Below, one piece after another: positions 6,814-15,295 of a stretch of DNA of 64,000 bases. The notes below the pieces were generated by a model. It was given only the letters and a program-made list of their open reading frames with translations. It had not been told where the DNA came from and made no database searches. How positions within the stretch are numbered: position 1 is the stretch's first letter; each line of letters starts with the position of its first letter. The position numbers and the translations under genes are program-made. The stretch is from an uncultured Clostridia bacterium (GTDB taxonomy: Bacteria > Bacillota > Clostridia > Oscillospirales > Ruminococcaceae), in contig CALWZA010000008.1 of the NCBI GenBank assembly GCA_944385905.1, positions 1-64,000 on the forward strand, written 5' to 3'.

Positions 6814-8175
6814 ATGAAAGCAAAAAAATTATTCACCGGAGTACTGGCTTGTTCAATGATTGCGTCTCTTGCGGCGTGCGGACCGTCAGAAGATGAAGCC
6901 AAGGTTACGGCAACACTTTCGTCCGAAGACCACAACACAGTTATGGATGCGGCGTCAGTGCTTGATGAAATGACTCTTGAAAACAAGACTATCAAGTGGT
7001 GCTGCTACTGGGATATCAATCCTGCTGCTGATGCGGAAACAATTCCGACTCAGTATGTAATGTTTACTGAAAAATTCGGAGGCAATATCGAGTATATTCA
7101 GACTACGTGGGACGGACACGCCACACAGCTTGCAAACCTGATACTCGGCGGCAACTCGCCTGACTTTACACAGGCATATCCTGAAACATTCCCGACAGGA
7201 GCGGTAACGGGAATGTATCAGCCGGTTGATGATTATATTGATTTTGACGCTGACCTTTGGAAAGACGTAAAAGAACTGAATGATAAATTCGCAATAGGCG
7301 ATAAACATTACGCTATCGCGACAGCGGCTACCGAAGGCGGATATGTATGTATCTACAACCGCAACACAATCGAAGAGTATGGCTTTGACGATCCGGCTGA
7401 GCTGTTTTATCAGAACGCATGGACATGGGATGTATTTGAGGACATGTGCGTAGAATTTACAAACCCTGAAGAAGAACGCTATGCAATTGACGGATGGTTC
7501 TTTGAGGACGCGCTGATGGGTTCTGCAGGAGTTCCTATTACCGAGATTGTTGACGGTAAAGTTGTATGCAACATAAATGATGTAAGACTTGAAAAGGTTG
7601 CTAATTTCATGTATGACCTTGCCAAGAACGGAGTAGTATATCCGAGATGGGCATATGGCTGGGTAGTTTTGGAGAATGCTGGAATTGAATCTGGTCAGAC
7701 GCTCTTCTGGCCTGTAGGCGCATATGCGGTCGATCCTGACTCTGACGGACAGATGTTCGTTCCGATGCCTCGTAACCCTGATGATGAGACATATTATTCA
7801 AGAACCGGATTTGCCGGCGTTCATATCTGCGAAGGAGCACCTAATCCCGAGGGAGTAGCTGTATATCAAAGCTGTGACAGAATAGCATATATGTCCGATG
7901 AAGTTAAGCAGATAGGATATGATCAGCGCAGAGAACAGGGCTGGACCGAAGAAATGATAGATATGTTTATTCGTATCAATGAAATTTCAACCGAGAATAT
8001 TGTTATTGACGTTACAAACGGTATCACCAATGAGTATGCTACTTTAGCCGATCAGGCAAGAAGAGGAACAATGGGAGAACCGCAGTCTACATGGGCGGAG
8101 CTTAAGTCTACATGTGCTGACGGACTGCTTGAAATGATCGACCAGTATAATGAACAGCTGGCGGCTTTGGGCTGA
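6814..8175 (+). CDS. Extracellular solute-binding lipoprotein, family 1 (copy B)
   Basis: This 453-residue lipoprotein (lipobox LAAC, Cys22) is collinear with the gene at 5402 without any gap. Long stretches are almost identical at the DNA level, for example 7277-7452 against 5865-6040. Differences cluster in patches, notably 7440-7560 and 7650-7740, which encode parts of the binding lobes. That pattern fits recent duplication with divergence or gene conversion, and possibly a changed ligand. The ribosome-binding leader is the same as in copy A. No transporter partner is nearby, so both copies probably use a permease encoded elsewhere. Confidence 0.85.
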   Translation: MKAKKLFTGVLACSMIASLAACGPSEDEAKVTATLSSEDHNTVMDAASVLDEMTLENKTIKWCCYWDINPAADAETIPTQYVMFTEKFGGNIEYIQTTWDGHATQLANLILGGNSPDFTQAYPETFPTGAVTGMYQPVDDYIDFDADLWKDVKELNDKFAIGDKHYAIATAATEGGYVCIYNRNTIEEYGFDDPAELFYQNAWTWDVFEDMCVEFTNPEEERYAIDGWFFEDALMGSAGVPITEIVDGKVVCNINDVRLEKVANFMYDLAKNGVVYPRWAYGWVVLENAGIESGQTLFWPVGAYAVDPDSDGQMFVPMPRNPDDETYYSRTGFAGVHICEGAPNPEGVAVYQSCDRIAYMSDEVKQIGYDQRREQGWTEEMIDMFIRINEISTENIVIDVTNGITNEYATLADQARRGTMGEPQSTWAELKSTCADGLLEMIDQYNEQLAALG

Positions 8176-8270
8176 TAGGTTAATGTATTTAATTAAATTA
8201 AGCATAACGAGCTTTTAGCTTCGTTAGGCTGACGAATCAAATATTATAATTGATTTAAAGAATTAGTGCC

Positions 8271-8875
8271 ATGAGATTAAGAAAACACTTGCAGGAATAT
8301 TAATTCTAAAGAATTTAACGATAAGTTTGCTATCGGCGATAAGAACTATGTATTGACGACAGCTTTGAAAGCAGTCGGTTAGATATGTATTTATAACCGC
8401 AATACCATTAAGGAATACGGATTTGATGATCCCGCTGAACTTATCTATCAAAACGAGTGGACATGGCATTGAGTTTACCAATCCTGATGACGAGAGCTAT
8501 TATTCATCAACCGGATTTGACGCTGTTCACATCTGTGCAGGCGCTCCAAATCCGGAGGGTGTAGTAGTTTGGGAATCTTGTAAAAGAGTCGTAACAATGA
8601 CTGACGCTGTTCGTGAGATTACAGTTCAGCAGCAGAAAGAAAACGGCTGGACTGATGAAATGATTGAAATGATGGATAGATTTACAGAAATTTCTATCGA
8701 AAATATTGTCATTGATTTCTCAGGCGGAATCAACGCAGAGTATTCAAATATGGCCGATCAGGCAGGAAGAAGCTCAATGTATCAGACTACATGGACAGAA
8801 ATCAAAGCTCAGTATGCCGATCCTATGCTTGAGACACTTAAGCAGTATAATGCGGACATGGCAGCATTAAGCTAA
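8271..8875 (+). pseudogene. Degraded third copy of the solute-binding lipoprotein
   Basis: A remnant of the same family. An ATG with a signal-peptide-like beginning (out of frame after a few codons) is followed directly by a stretch matching FAIGDK.Y (about codon 155 of the intact genes), with an in-frame stop at about 8380. After NEWTW (about 8465), about 20 nt and then about 312 nt are missing relative to the intact genes. The C-terminal 150 codons (8423-8875) remain open and match the family (TGFDAVHICAGAPNPEGV). At least three deletions and one nonsense change are needed to explain it. The open part has no plausible start, so a functional product is unlikely. Confidence 0.85.
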
Positions 8876-8901
8876 ACTGACCAATTTGCAATGAATAAAA
8901 T

Positions 8902-8937
8902 TCGGGCGGCAATTAATTTGCCGTCCGGATTTCTTAT
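8902..8937 (+). terminator. Intrinsic terminator
   Basis: A 10-bp stem (CGGGCGGCAA with TTGCCGTCCG, one G-U) followed by a T-rich run, after the degraded solute-binding gene. Confidence 0.7.
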
Positions 8938-8992
8938 ATACAGACATAAATTAAATCAGAGATGTTTAAAATAAAATATTTTTAAAAAGGTA

Positions 8993-9021
8993 TTGACAAA
9001 ACATAAATCAGGTGATATAAT
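8993..9021 (+). promoter_or_regulatory. Sigma-A promoter for the tRNA cluster
   Basis: Consensus TTGACA at 8993-8998, 17-nt spacer, TATAAT at 9016-9021. Confidence 0.88.
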
Positions 9022-9086
9022 AAATCTCGTCGCTCAAGGGTAAGCTCAAAAGAAATGTTATTTCAGTGAGTTTTGCTTAATATTGT

Positions 9087-9160
9087 GCGGGTGTAGTTCA
9101 ACGGTAGAATCCCAGCCTTCCAAGCTGGTTGCGTGGGTTCGATTCCCATCACCCGCTCCA
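9087..9160 (+). tRNA. tRNA-Gly (anticodon TCC)
   Basis: Cloverleaf with acceptor GCGGGTG paired to CACCCGC, anticodon loop CTTCCAA giving TCC, T-loop GGTTCGATTCC and encoded CCA at 9158-9160. First tRNA after the consensus promoter. Confidence 0.96.
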
Positions 9161-9161
9161 G

Positions 9162-9186
9162 ATTGCACCATAATGGTGCAATTTTT
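9162..9186 (+). terminator. Terminator-like hairpin between tRNA-Gly and tRNA-Arg
   Basis: A perfect 9-bp stem (ATTGCACCA with TGGTGCAAT), 3-nt loop, then TTTTT. It ends 3 nt before tRNA-Arg begins, so it may give partial termination or serve as a processing site. Confidence 0.7.
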
Positions 9187-9188
9187 AT

Positions 9189-9265
9189 GCGCCTTTAGCT
9201 CAGCTGGATAGAGCAACTGCCTTCTAAGCAGTAGGCCACTGGTTCGAGTCCAGTAAGGCGCGCCA
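9189..9265 (+). tRNA. tRNA-Arg (anticodon TCT)
   Basis: Acceptor GCGCCTT with AAGGCGC, anticodon loop CTTCTAA giving TCT, T-arm GGTTCGAGTCC, encoded CCA at 9263-9265. No separate promoter fits between it and the preceding hairpin. Confidence 0.95.
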
Positions 9266-9268
9266 TAT

Positions 9269-9346
9269 GGTGGGTATAGCGTAGTTGGTTAACGCGTCAG
9301 TTTGTGGCACTGAAGACCATCGGTTCGAATCCGATTACCCACCCCA
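9269..9346 (+). tRNA. tRNA-His (anticodon GTG)
   Basis: Acceptor GTGGGTA with TACCCAC, the extra G-1 at 9269 opposite C73, anticodon loop TTGTGGC giving GTG, and encoded CCA at 9344-9346. Confidence 0.95.
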
Positions 9347-9363
9347 CATTTAATAAGATACAG

Positions 9364-9396
9364 ACAGTTCGCAGTAAAAATGCGGACTGTTTTTTC
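9364..9396 (+). terminator. Intrinsic terminator of the tRNA cluster
   Basis: Stem ACAGTTCGCA with TGCGGACTGT (one G-U), then a TTTTTTC run. Confidence 0.85.
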
Positions 9397-9441
9397 TATA
9401 TATTTCCGGCTGAAAGTTGTGTGAAATATGCCCTTATGCAC

Positions 9442-9470
9442 TTGTAAGATATGCGGCGATGTGTTATAAT
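9442..9470 (+). promoter_or_regulatory. Sigma-A promoter for the gene at 9533
   Basis: TTGTAA at 9442-9447, 17-nt spacer, TATAAT at 9465-9470. Confidence 0.75.
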
Positions 9471-9532
9471 TTTTAATGTATTTAATTATAGTAAGTAAAA
9501 ACACTGACCGTCAACGAAAAGGAGCTTATGAC

Positions 9533-11230
9533 ATGAAAAAAATCGGGCTTTTCATTTTAATCGGAGTTTTTTCGGCTTTGCTTGCGTCCTGCGCAGAGAT
9601 AAAAAAAACCGATAACAACGAAAATGTACTTACACTTCCGCCCGATACCGTAACAACTACTGCTGCGGTGACTGAGCCTAAACCGTCTGAGAGTCAAACT
9701 ACGACTCAGTCAGTCACTGCTGAGACTATGCTGCAAACAACAACATCTGTAATTTCCGAAACAGAGTCACAAACCGAAACTTCTGCGTCAACTACAATAG
9801 TCAGTGTTTCAAAAACCATGTATGTAATGAGCCCGGTAAACGTCAGACGAGAGCCGAATGCCGATTCTGAGATTTTGGGTTCGCTCAGCACGGGGACAAG
9901 CGTTGAGGTAGTCGGAGATACCGGCTCCGGATGGGTTCAGGTGTTTTATTACGGAAATAAAACCTATATAAATGTTAAGTACCTGAGCGATACGCCTGTT
10001 GTGACTACAACTGCTGCGACTACTACTGCTGCCGAGACAACAACCACAACCGCCGCGCCCGTTACTACAGTCCCTGCGCAAACCACAACCTCACAGCAAA
10101 CTCAGGATGACAGCAATGATATGTTCTTTCCTTCATATTATAATGCCTTGAACTATTCTGAGCAAAAGGGAATGTGGTTTTCGTTTGACGACATGGCGCT
10201 CCTTTTGAAAAATAAAACAGAGGAACAGTTTCGAGTAAATATTGCTCAGGCATTTGATAACACAAGAGCTTTGGGCTGCAACACGGTGTATGTTCATGTC
10301 AGAGCTTTCGGCGACGCCTATTATCAGTCAAGCTTTTATGCGTGGTCAAAAAACTGTACCGGTACAGTTGGCGTATCGCCCGGATATGACCCTCTTCAGA
10401 TAATGGTTGAGGAGGCTCACAGCAGAGGCCTTTCCATACATGCGTGGGTAAATCCGATGAGAACCGCCAACGAAACCGATATGCAGGCGATGCCCGATTT
10501 GTATAGAGTAAAGCAGTGGTATAACAGTTCTTCAACAAACGGAACGTATATAATAAAAGTTGACGGAAGCCCGTATTATTGGCTGAGTCCGGCTTATTCG
10601 GAGGTCAGAAAACTGATTTGCGACGGAATCGCCGAAATAGTTTCAAACTATGACGTTGACGGCATCCATATAGACGATTATTTTTATCCCACAACCGAAA
10701 GCTATTTTGATGAGGCGGCATTTAAAGCCTCAGGAGCGAGCGACCTTACTCAGTGGAGACTTGATACGATAAGCGAAATGGTAAGAAATATCTATTCTAC
10801 TGTTAAGTCAATCAATCCGACTGTTTTGTTCGGAGTATCTCCTCAGGGAAATATCGGCAACAACTATGCGTTTATGTTTGCGGACGTTAAAAAATGGTGC
10901 GCCGAAAGCGGATATCTTGATTATATAGTTCCGCAGGTGTATTTCGGATACGAAAGCTCGTCGCCTTTTGATAAAACGTCTCAGGACTGGAGCGATATGG
11001 TTACAAATCCGAGCGTTAAAATTGTCTACGGACTTGCGCCGTATAAAATAGGAACTACCGACGAATGGTCATCGACTTTAATGATGAAAAAGCAGATAAA
11101 CACCGTAAGGGAACTCCAAAACTACGACGGAATAGCGTTTTTCAGATACGGAAGCCTGTTTACGCCCGCATCCGACGTGGCGTCAAGGGTTTCGGAGGAA
11201 ATTGACGCGATTCAAACGGTTTTAACCTGA
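9533..11230 (+). CDS. Lipoprotein with SH3 domain and DUF187/GHL10 glycosidase-like domain
   Basis: The start is placed at the ATG of MKKIGLF because a GGAG site lies 8 nt upstream; an in-frame ATG at 9476 has none. The 565-residue product has a lipobox (LLASC, Cys20), a Thr/Glu-rich linker, a bacterial SH3 domain (roughly residues 95-150, motif NVRREPNADSEILG), and a second Thr-rich linker. The C-terminal DUF187/GHL10-like TIM-barrel domain carries LGCNTVYVHVRAFGDAYY, LSIHAWVNPMR and DVDGIHIDDYFYP. This family is related to glycoside hydrolases and acts on cell-surface or wall glycans. Asp residues in the DGIHIDDYF motif are catalytic candidates. It is followed by a second protein with a similar barrel plus an amidase, which points to a peptidoglycan-linked role. 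Confidence 0.88.
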   Translation: MKKIGLFILIGVFSALLASCAEIKKTDNNENVLTLPPDTVTTTAAVTEPKPSESQTTTQSVTAETMLQTTTSVISETESQTETSASTTIVSVSKTMYVMSPVNVRREPNADSEILGSLSTGTSVEVVGDTGSGWVQVFYYGNKTYINVKYLSDTPVVTTTAATTTAAETTTTTAAPVTTVPAQTTTSQQTQDDSNDMFFPSYYNALNYSEQKGMWFSFDDMALLLKNKTEEQFRVNIAQAFDNTRALGCNTVYVHVRAFGDAYYQSSFYAWSKNCTGTVGVSPGYDPLQIMVEEAHSRGLSIHAWVNPMRTANETDMQAMPDLYRVKQWYNSSSTNGTYIIKVDGSPYYWLSPAYSEVRKLICDGIAEIVSNYDVDGIHIDDYFYPTTESYFDEAAFKASGASDLTQWRLDTISEMVRNIYSTVKSINPTVLFGVSPQGNIGNNYAFMFADVKKWCAESGYLDYIVPQVYFGYESSSPFDKTSQDWSDMVTNPSVKIVYGLAPYKIGTTDEWSSTLMMKKQINTVRELQNYDGIAFFRYGSLFTPASDVASRVSEEIDAIQTVLT

Positions 11231-11330
11231 TGAACCGTAAGGACAATAGTTTGTGCTTTTCGGGCTTTATTGACATTAATTCAGACTGTGTCAAAGCCGG
11301 CACATTTCCCGGAAAGGAATGGTCGTAAAA

Positions 11331-14276
11331 ATGACAAAATTAATTAGGACGTCTCTTAAATACCGTCTGCTGTCGCTTATTATGTGCGTGGCAGTTGCCG
11401 TTTCGGCTATGCCGGCGTTTACCCTTGAAATTCAAGCGTCAGCCGAAGAAAATACGTCAGCCGAAACTCAGGCGGTTGATTCTCCCGAAACAGTATCATC
11501 TGTTTTTGCGTTTCCCGACGAAATGAAATCGGCGAACGTAACGATAGGTAAGGACTTTTTTAAAGACCCGTCGCAAAGCTCGGAGACAACTTCGGCGGAG
11601 ATTGACGAAATAATGGCGAATATCAATTCATATGGCTTTAATACCGTTATTATAAATACAAGCTATGAGGATAAGGTCTATTTTGAAACCGACGCGGCTG
11701 CATTCAAAAACGGTTCGCCGCTTGAAATGCTTATTTCGGCGGCAAGACAGAACTCTCTGTTTGTATATATCAGCTTTGATATCAACACAGCGGTTAAGGC
11801 AAAGAGCATAACCGAGCTGGAATCAAAAATCAACTATCTTTCAAATACCGCTCATAAGCTTTCGGGCAAGTACCTGATAGACGGAATAATTATCGACGGC
11901 TACTATAATACAAAGTCGGCGGAAAGCTTTTCGGATTACCAAAAATACGGCACCGGAATCGGCTTTGAAAACTGGCTTCTTGACAACAACGCATATGTTT
12001 TCAGCCTTGTGAGCGAAGCGGTTCATAAGGCGGCGAACTCAATTGCCGTCGGAATAAGAATATCAAATATGTGGGCAAACAGCTCGTCAGACCCGGCAGG
12101 TTCGGATACCGAGGATGATTTTGAGGCGCTTATCGACGGATATTCAGATACGGCGGAGTATATCAGAAACGGGATTGCCGATTTTATCGTTTTATACGCT
12201 TACGGTTCTGTCACAAGCACTGAGCTCAATTTTTCAAGCGTCACCGAGTGGTGGGACGCACTTGCGTCGGAAGCCGAAATACCGATGTTTGTCGAGCACG
12301 CAAATCAAAGAATAAGTACTCAGGACGCTTCGTTCGGACCGGACCAGATATTAAAACAGCTTGAGGCTTGCCAAAAGCTTGAAAGCTATCGGGGAAGCAC
12401 TTTTTTCTCATATGAGCAGCTCGTTGCAAACACCGGAAAAAGCACTACAGCGCTTTTAAATTATTACGAAGGAAAAATCGACACCACAGCCCTTTATAAG
12501 GAACTGACAATGGTTCTTCCGACAAAGCTTAACTTTACTACATACGAGCCTTATGTAAAATTTCAGGGAACTTTTGACCAAAATTTTGATATTTACTTTA
12601 ACGGAGAGCTTATAAATCTTAACGAAGCGGGTAACTTCTATTTTCAGGAGGAGCTTGACGTCGGAGTAAACACATTCACCTTTCAAAACAAGGCGAATAC
12701 CGTTAAGTATTCTATAACAAGAAAAGTAAAGGTTCTTCAGAATATTGAGCCTGCCGCCGGAAACACAATAAATGTCGAGGAAAGGACAAGGATTTCTGTA
12801 ACTGTCACAGCGTACAAGGGCTCGGTTGTAACTGCGACGCTGAACGGAAAAACCATAACACTTACCGAGCAGGAGAGCCAGTCAGACGACATTGACTCAA
12901 ACTCATATTATACAAAATTCACGGGATTTTTCACTGCTCCCGAAGGTAAAATCGGCGAGGAGCAGAATCTCGGAAAAATAACCATCAACGGAAGCTATGC
13001 CGATTTTGTATATGAGTCGGGAGAGGGAAGCACGGTTGTCGTAAACGCGATTGACCCGCAGGCAGAGCCGACGAAGCTTGTAAAAATCACTACTGACAAC
13101 TGTATGACATACGATTACTACACGACGGATAATATTCCCGTTCCTGTTTCGCCGAGACTTCCGGCAGGAACGCTCGACCCATATGTAAAAACCGTTTCAT
13201 ATTATGTTTCCGACCAGGGCGTTGACAAGACGGTAGATTATTATCTTACAGCCTCGGGCAAGAGAATTAAGGCGTCCGACGCCGAGCTGATAGACGGATA
13301 TACGATTGTTGACAATCCGGCTTCGGTTACAAATACTTACGTCAGCAACACCGATACAATCATGACGATTAATATGAAACAGCAGATACCGTTTACAGTA
13401 AGCTTTTCACCGTGCGATTTCTACTCGGTTTCAGGTGTGGACTATTTCCTCAAAACCTTTAACGCAACCACAGTGTATATCACATTTGACTATCTGTCGG
13501 AGTTTTCAGGCACGCCGAGCTTCAGCTCAGATTCTATTTTTAGCTCAGGAGAATGGGGCTATACGACTGTTGACGGAGAGGATAAAATTCAGCTGAAGCT
13601 TACTTTGAGAAAGCCGGGAGTTTTCGCCGGATATACAACAAGCTATGACGGAAACGGAAACCTAACGTTTACGTTTAACGGCTACCGTTCGTCTGTATCA
13701 GGCGCGACAATAGTTATCGACCCGGGACACGGATATTCAAGAAGTCCGTCAAGCATCGACCCGGGAGCTGTCGGAGAGGTAGTTGAGCAGAAAATCAATC
13801 TTGCTCTCGCAAAAAAGGTAACGGCAAAGCTTCAGGCGCTGGGAGCGAACGCGATAATGCTTCCGACAGACACAACGTATATCAACGTGTATGAGCGCTC
13901 GTCGTACGCAAGACAGTATAATCCTGATATGTACATTTCAATTCACTGCAACGCTTTCAGCACGGATACAAGCGTAAGGGGAGTTGAAACTCATTACTTT
14001 ACTCCGTTTTCACGTGAGCTTGCGGGATTTGTCACATCACGCATGGCTGCTTATTACGAAAACAATGTCTACGGAGACGGAGTAAACAGAAACCGTGGCT
14101 GTTTCCGCAACTACTTTGCAGTAACCCTGCAGTATGATTTCCCGTCTATTTTGATTGAAAGCGGATTTGTAACAAACTATCAGGAAGCTATGGCGCTTGC
14201 GAATGAAACCCATCAGGACGGACTTGCCAATGCCATTGTACAAGGCATTTCGGATTACTTTGCATTGAATTCATAA
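11331..14276 (+). CDS. Secreted protein with GHL10-like domain and C-terminal N-acetylmuramoyl-L-alanine amidase
   Basis: The 981-residue product begins at the ATG of MTKLIRTSLK. The earlier ATG at 11319 abuts the GGAAAGGA ribosome binding site and cannot be used with it. A signal peptide of about 35 residues is followed by a divergent GHL10/DUF187-like barrel (to about residue 370; motif YLIDGIIIDGYY), several beta-rich regions, and a C-terminal Amidase_3 domain (about residues 790-980). The amidase carries IVIDPGHGY (zinc His), the EQKINLALA Glu ligand, SIHCNAF (zinc His) and ILIESGFVTN (catalytic Glu). It would cut the bond between MurNAc and the stem peptide. Pairing with the gene at 9533 suggests that the two barrels act on the same wall substrate. 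Confidence 0.88.
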   Translation: MTKLIRTSLKYRLLSLIMCVAVAVSAMPAFTLEIQASAEENTSAETQAVDSPETVSSVFAFPDEMKSANVTIGKDFFKDPSQSSETTSAEIDEIMANINSYGFNTVIINTSYEDKVYFETDAAAFKNGSPLEMLISAARQNSLFVYISFDINTAVKAKSITELESKINYLSNTAHKLSGKYLIDGIIIDGYYNTKSAESFSDYQKYGTGIGFENWLLDNNAYVFSLVSEAVHKAANSIAVGIRISNMWANSSSDPAGSDTEDDFEALIDGYSDTAEYIRNGIADFIVLYAYGSVTSTELNFSSVTEWWDALASEAEIPMFVEHANQRISTQDASFGPDQILKQLEACQKLESYRGSTFFSYEQLVANTGKSTTALLNYYEGKIDTTALYKELTMVLPTKLNFTTYEPYVKFQGTFDQNFDIYFNGELINLNEAGNFYFQEELDVGVNTFTFQNKANTVKYSITRKVKVLQNIEPAAGNTINVEERTRISVTVTAYKGSVVTATLNGKTITLTEQESQSDDIDSNSYYTKFTGFFTAPEGKIGEEQNLGKITINGSYADFVYESGEGSTVVVNAIDPQAEPTKLVKITTDNCMTYDYYTTDNIPVPVSPRLPAGTLDPYVKTVSYYVSDQGVDKTVDYYLTASGKRIKASDAELIDGYTIVDNPASVTNTYVSNTDTIMTINMKQQIPFTVSFSPCDFYSVSGVDYFLKTFNATTVYITFDYLSEFSGTPSFSSDSIFSSGEWGYTTVDGEDKIQLKLTLRKPGVFAGYTTSYDGNGNLTFTFNGYRSSVSGATIVIDPGHGYSRSPSSIDPGAVGEVVEQKINLALAKKVTAKLQALGANAIMLPTDTTYINVYERSSYARQYNPDMYISIHCNAFSTDTSVRGVETHYFTPFSRELAGFVTSRMAAYYENNVYGDGVNRNRGCFRNYFAVTLQYDFPSILIESGFVTNYQEAMALANETHQDGLANAIVQGISDYFALNS

Positions 14277-14324
14277 AAAATCCGCCTCAGAGCAGTTTTT
14301 AATCTGTTTTGGGGCGGATTTTTA
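14276..14324 (+). terminator. Strong intrinsic terminator
   Basis: Long stem (AAATCCGCCTC with GGGGCGGATTT plus inner CAG/CTG pairs) and a TTTTT tail after the amidase gene. Confidence 0.88.
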
Positions 14325-14353
14325 AGTATAATCACGATTTTACGGTTTAGTGC

Positions 14354-14382
14354 TTGAAAACGCAACAGTAATATGTTATACT
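14354..14382 (+). promoter_or_regulatory. Sigma-A promoter for nfnAB
   Basis: TTGAAA at 14354-14359, 17-nt spacer, TATACT at 14377-14382. Confidence 0.8.
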
Positions 14383-14446
14383 GATTTATTAGATGTATAA
14401 TTAAAAATATATTTGCAGGTCATGAATATAGAAAGGAATGAATCAA

Positions 14447-15295
14447 ATGTTTGAAATTTTGCAGAAACGAAACCTGAACGATCAGGTCGTTTTAATGGAA
14501 TTTTCAGCGCCGTTTATAGCAAAAAAAGCACAGGCAGGTCAGTTTATAATTTTCAGAGCAGATGAAAAGGGAGAGAGAGTTCCTCTCACGATTGCCGACT
14601 ATGACAGGGAAAAGGGAACTATAACTATAATTTTTCAGACAATAGGACGTTCGACAATGCAGCTTGCGACACTTAATGTCGGAGACAGCATACTTGACGT
14701 TGTCGGCCCTCTGGGAGTCGCTACTCACTTTGATGAAAACGTAAAAAAAGTCGCGGTTGTCGGCGGAGGAGTAGGCTGCGCGATTGCGTATCCTCAGGCT
14801 AAAATGCTTCATAGCAAAGGCGTCGAGGTGGATTTGATTGCCGGCTTCAGAAGCAAGGATATTGTAATTCTTGAGGATGAAATGAGAGCTGTTTCTACCA
14901 ATCTCTACATAACCACTGACGACGGTACATACGGAACAAAGGGATTTGTAACAAACGTTTTGAAAGAACTTATTGAAAAAGGAAATAAATACGACGCCGT
15001 TGTAGCAATCGGTCCTGTACCGATGATGAAATTTGTCTGCGAGGTTACAAGACCCTACAATATAAAGACAATCGTTTCGCTAAATCCTATTATGATAGAC
15101 GGAACGGGAATGTGCGGCGGATGCCGTGTCACTGTTGACGGCAAGATTAAATACGCCTGCGTTGACGGTCCTGATTTTGACGGACACAAAGTTGATTTTG
15201 ACGAGCTTATGAGAAGAAACGCTTCATATAAAGAGCGTGAGGCAGAGGAAAGAAATCATGTTTGCAGACTGACGGGAGGAAAGAGAAATGGCTAA
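14447..15295 (+). CDS. nfnA: Ferredoxin:NADP+ oxidoreductase-type subunit NfnA (FAD, 2Fe-2S)
   Basis: The product of about 282 residues belongs to the sulfide dehydrogenase/dihydroorotate dehydrogenase electron-transfer family. An N-terminal FAD-binding barrel (segments RVPLTIADYD and GRSTMQL) is followed by a nucleotide-binding fold (VVGGGVGCAIAYPQAK). A C-terminal Cys cluster, GTGMCGGCRVTVDGKIKYAC, should hold the 2Fe-2S centre. The start at 14447 is chosen because AAAGGA lies 9 nt upstream; the ATG at 14438 overlaps that site. The gene overlaps the next by 8 bases. Together they match NfnAB, which couples NADH and reduced ferredoxin to NADP+ reduction by electron bifurcation. A sulfide dehydrogenase role is the alternative. 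Confidence 0.85.
   Translation: MFEILQKRNLNDQVVLMEFSAPFIAKKAQAGQFIIFRADEKGERVPLTIADYDREKGTITIIFQTIGRSTMQLATLNVGDSILDVVGPLGVATHFDENVKKVAVVGGGVGCAIAYPQAKMLHSKGVEVDLIAGFRSKDIVILEDEMRAVSTNLYITTDDGTYGTKGFVTNVLKELIEKGNKYDAVVAIGPVPMMKFVCEVTRPYNIKTIVSLNPIMIDGTGMCGGCRVTVDGKIKYACVDGPDFDGHKVDFDELMRRNASYKEREAEERNHVCRLTGGKRNG

Noticed and set aside
8423..8875. 150-codon open frame as an independent short gene
   Set aside because: It is the in-frame tail of the degraded solute-binding copy, with no start signals of its own.
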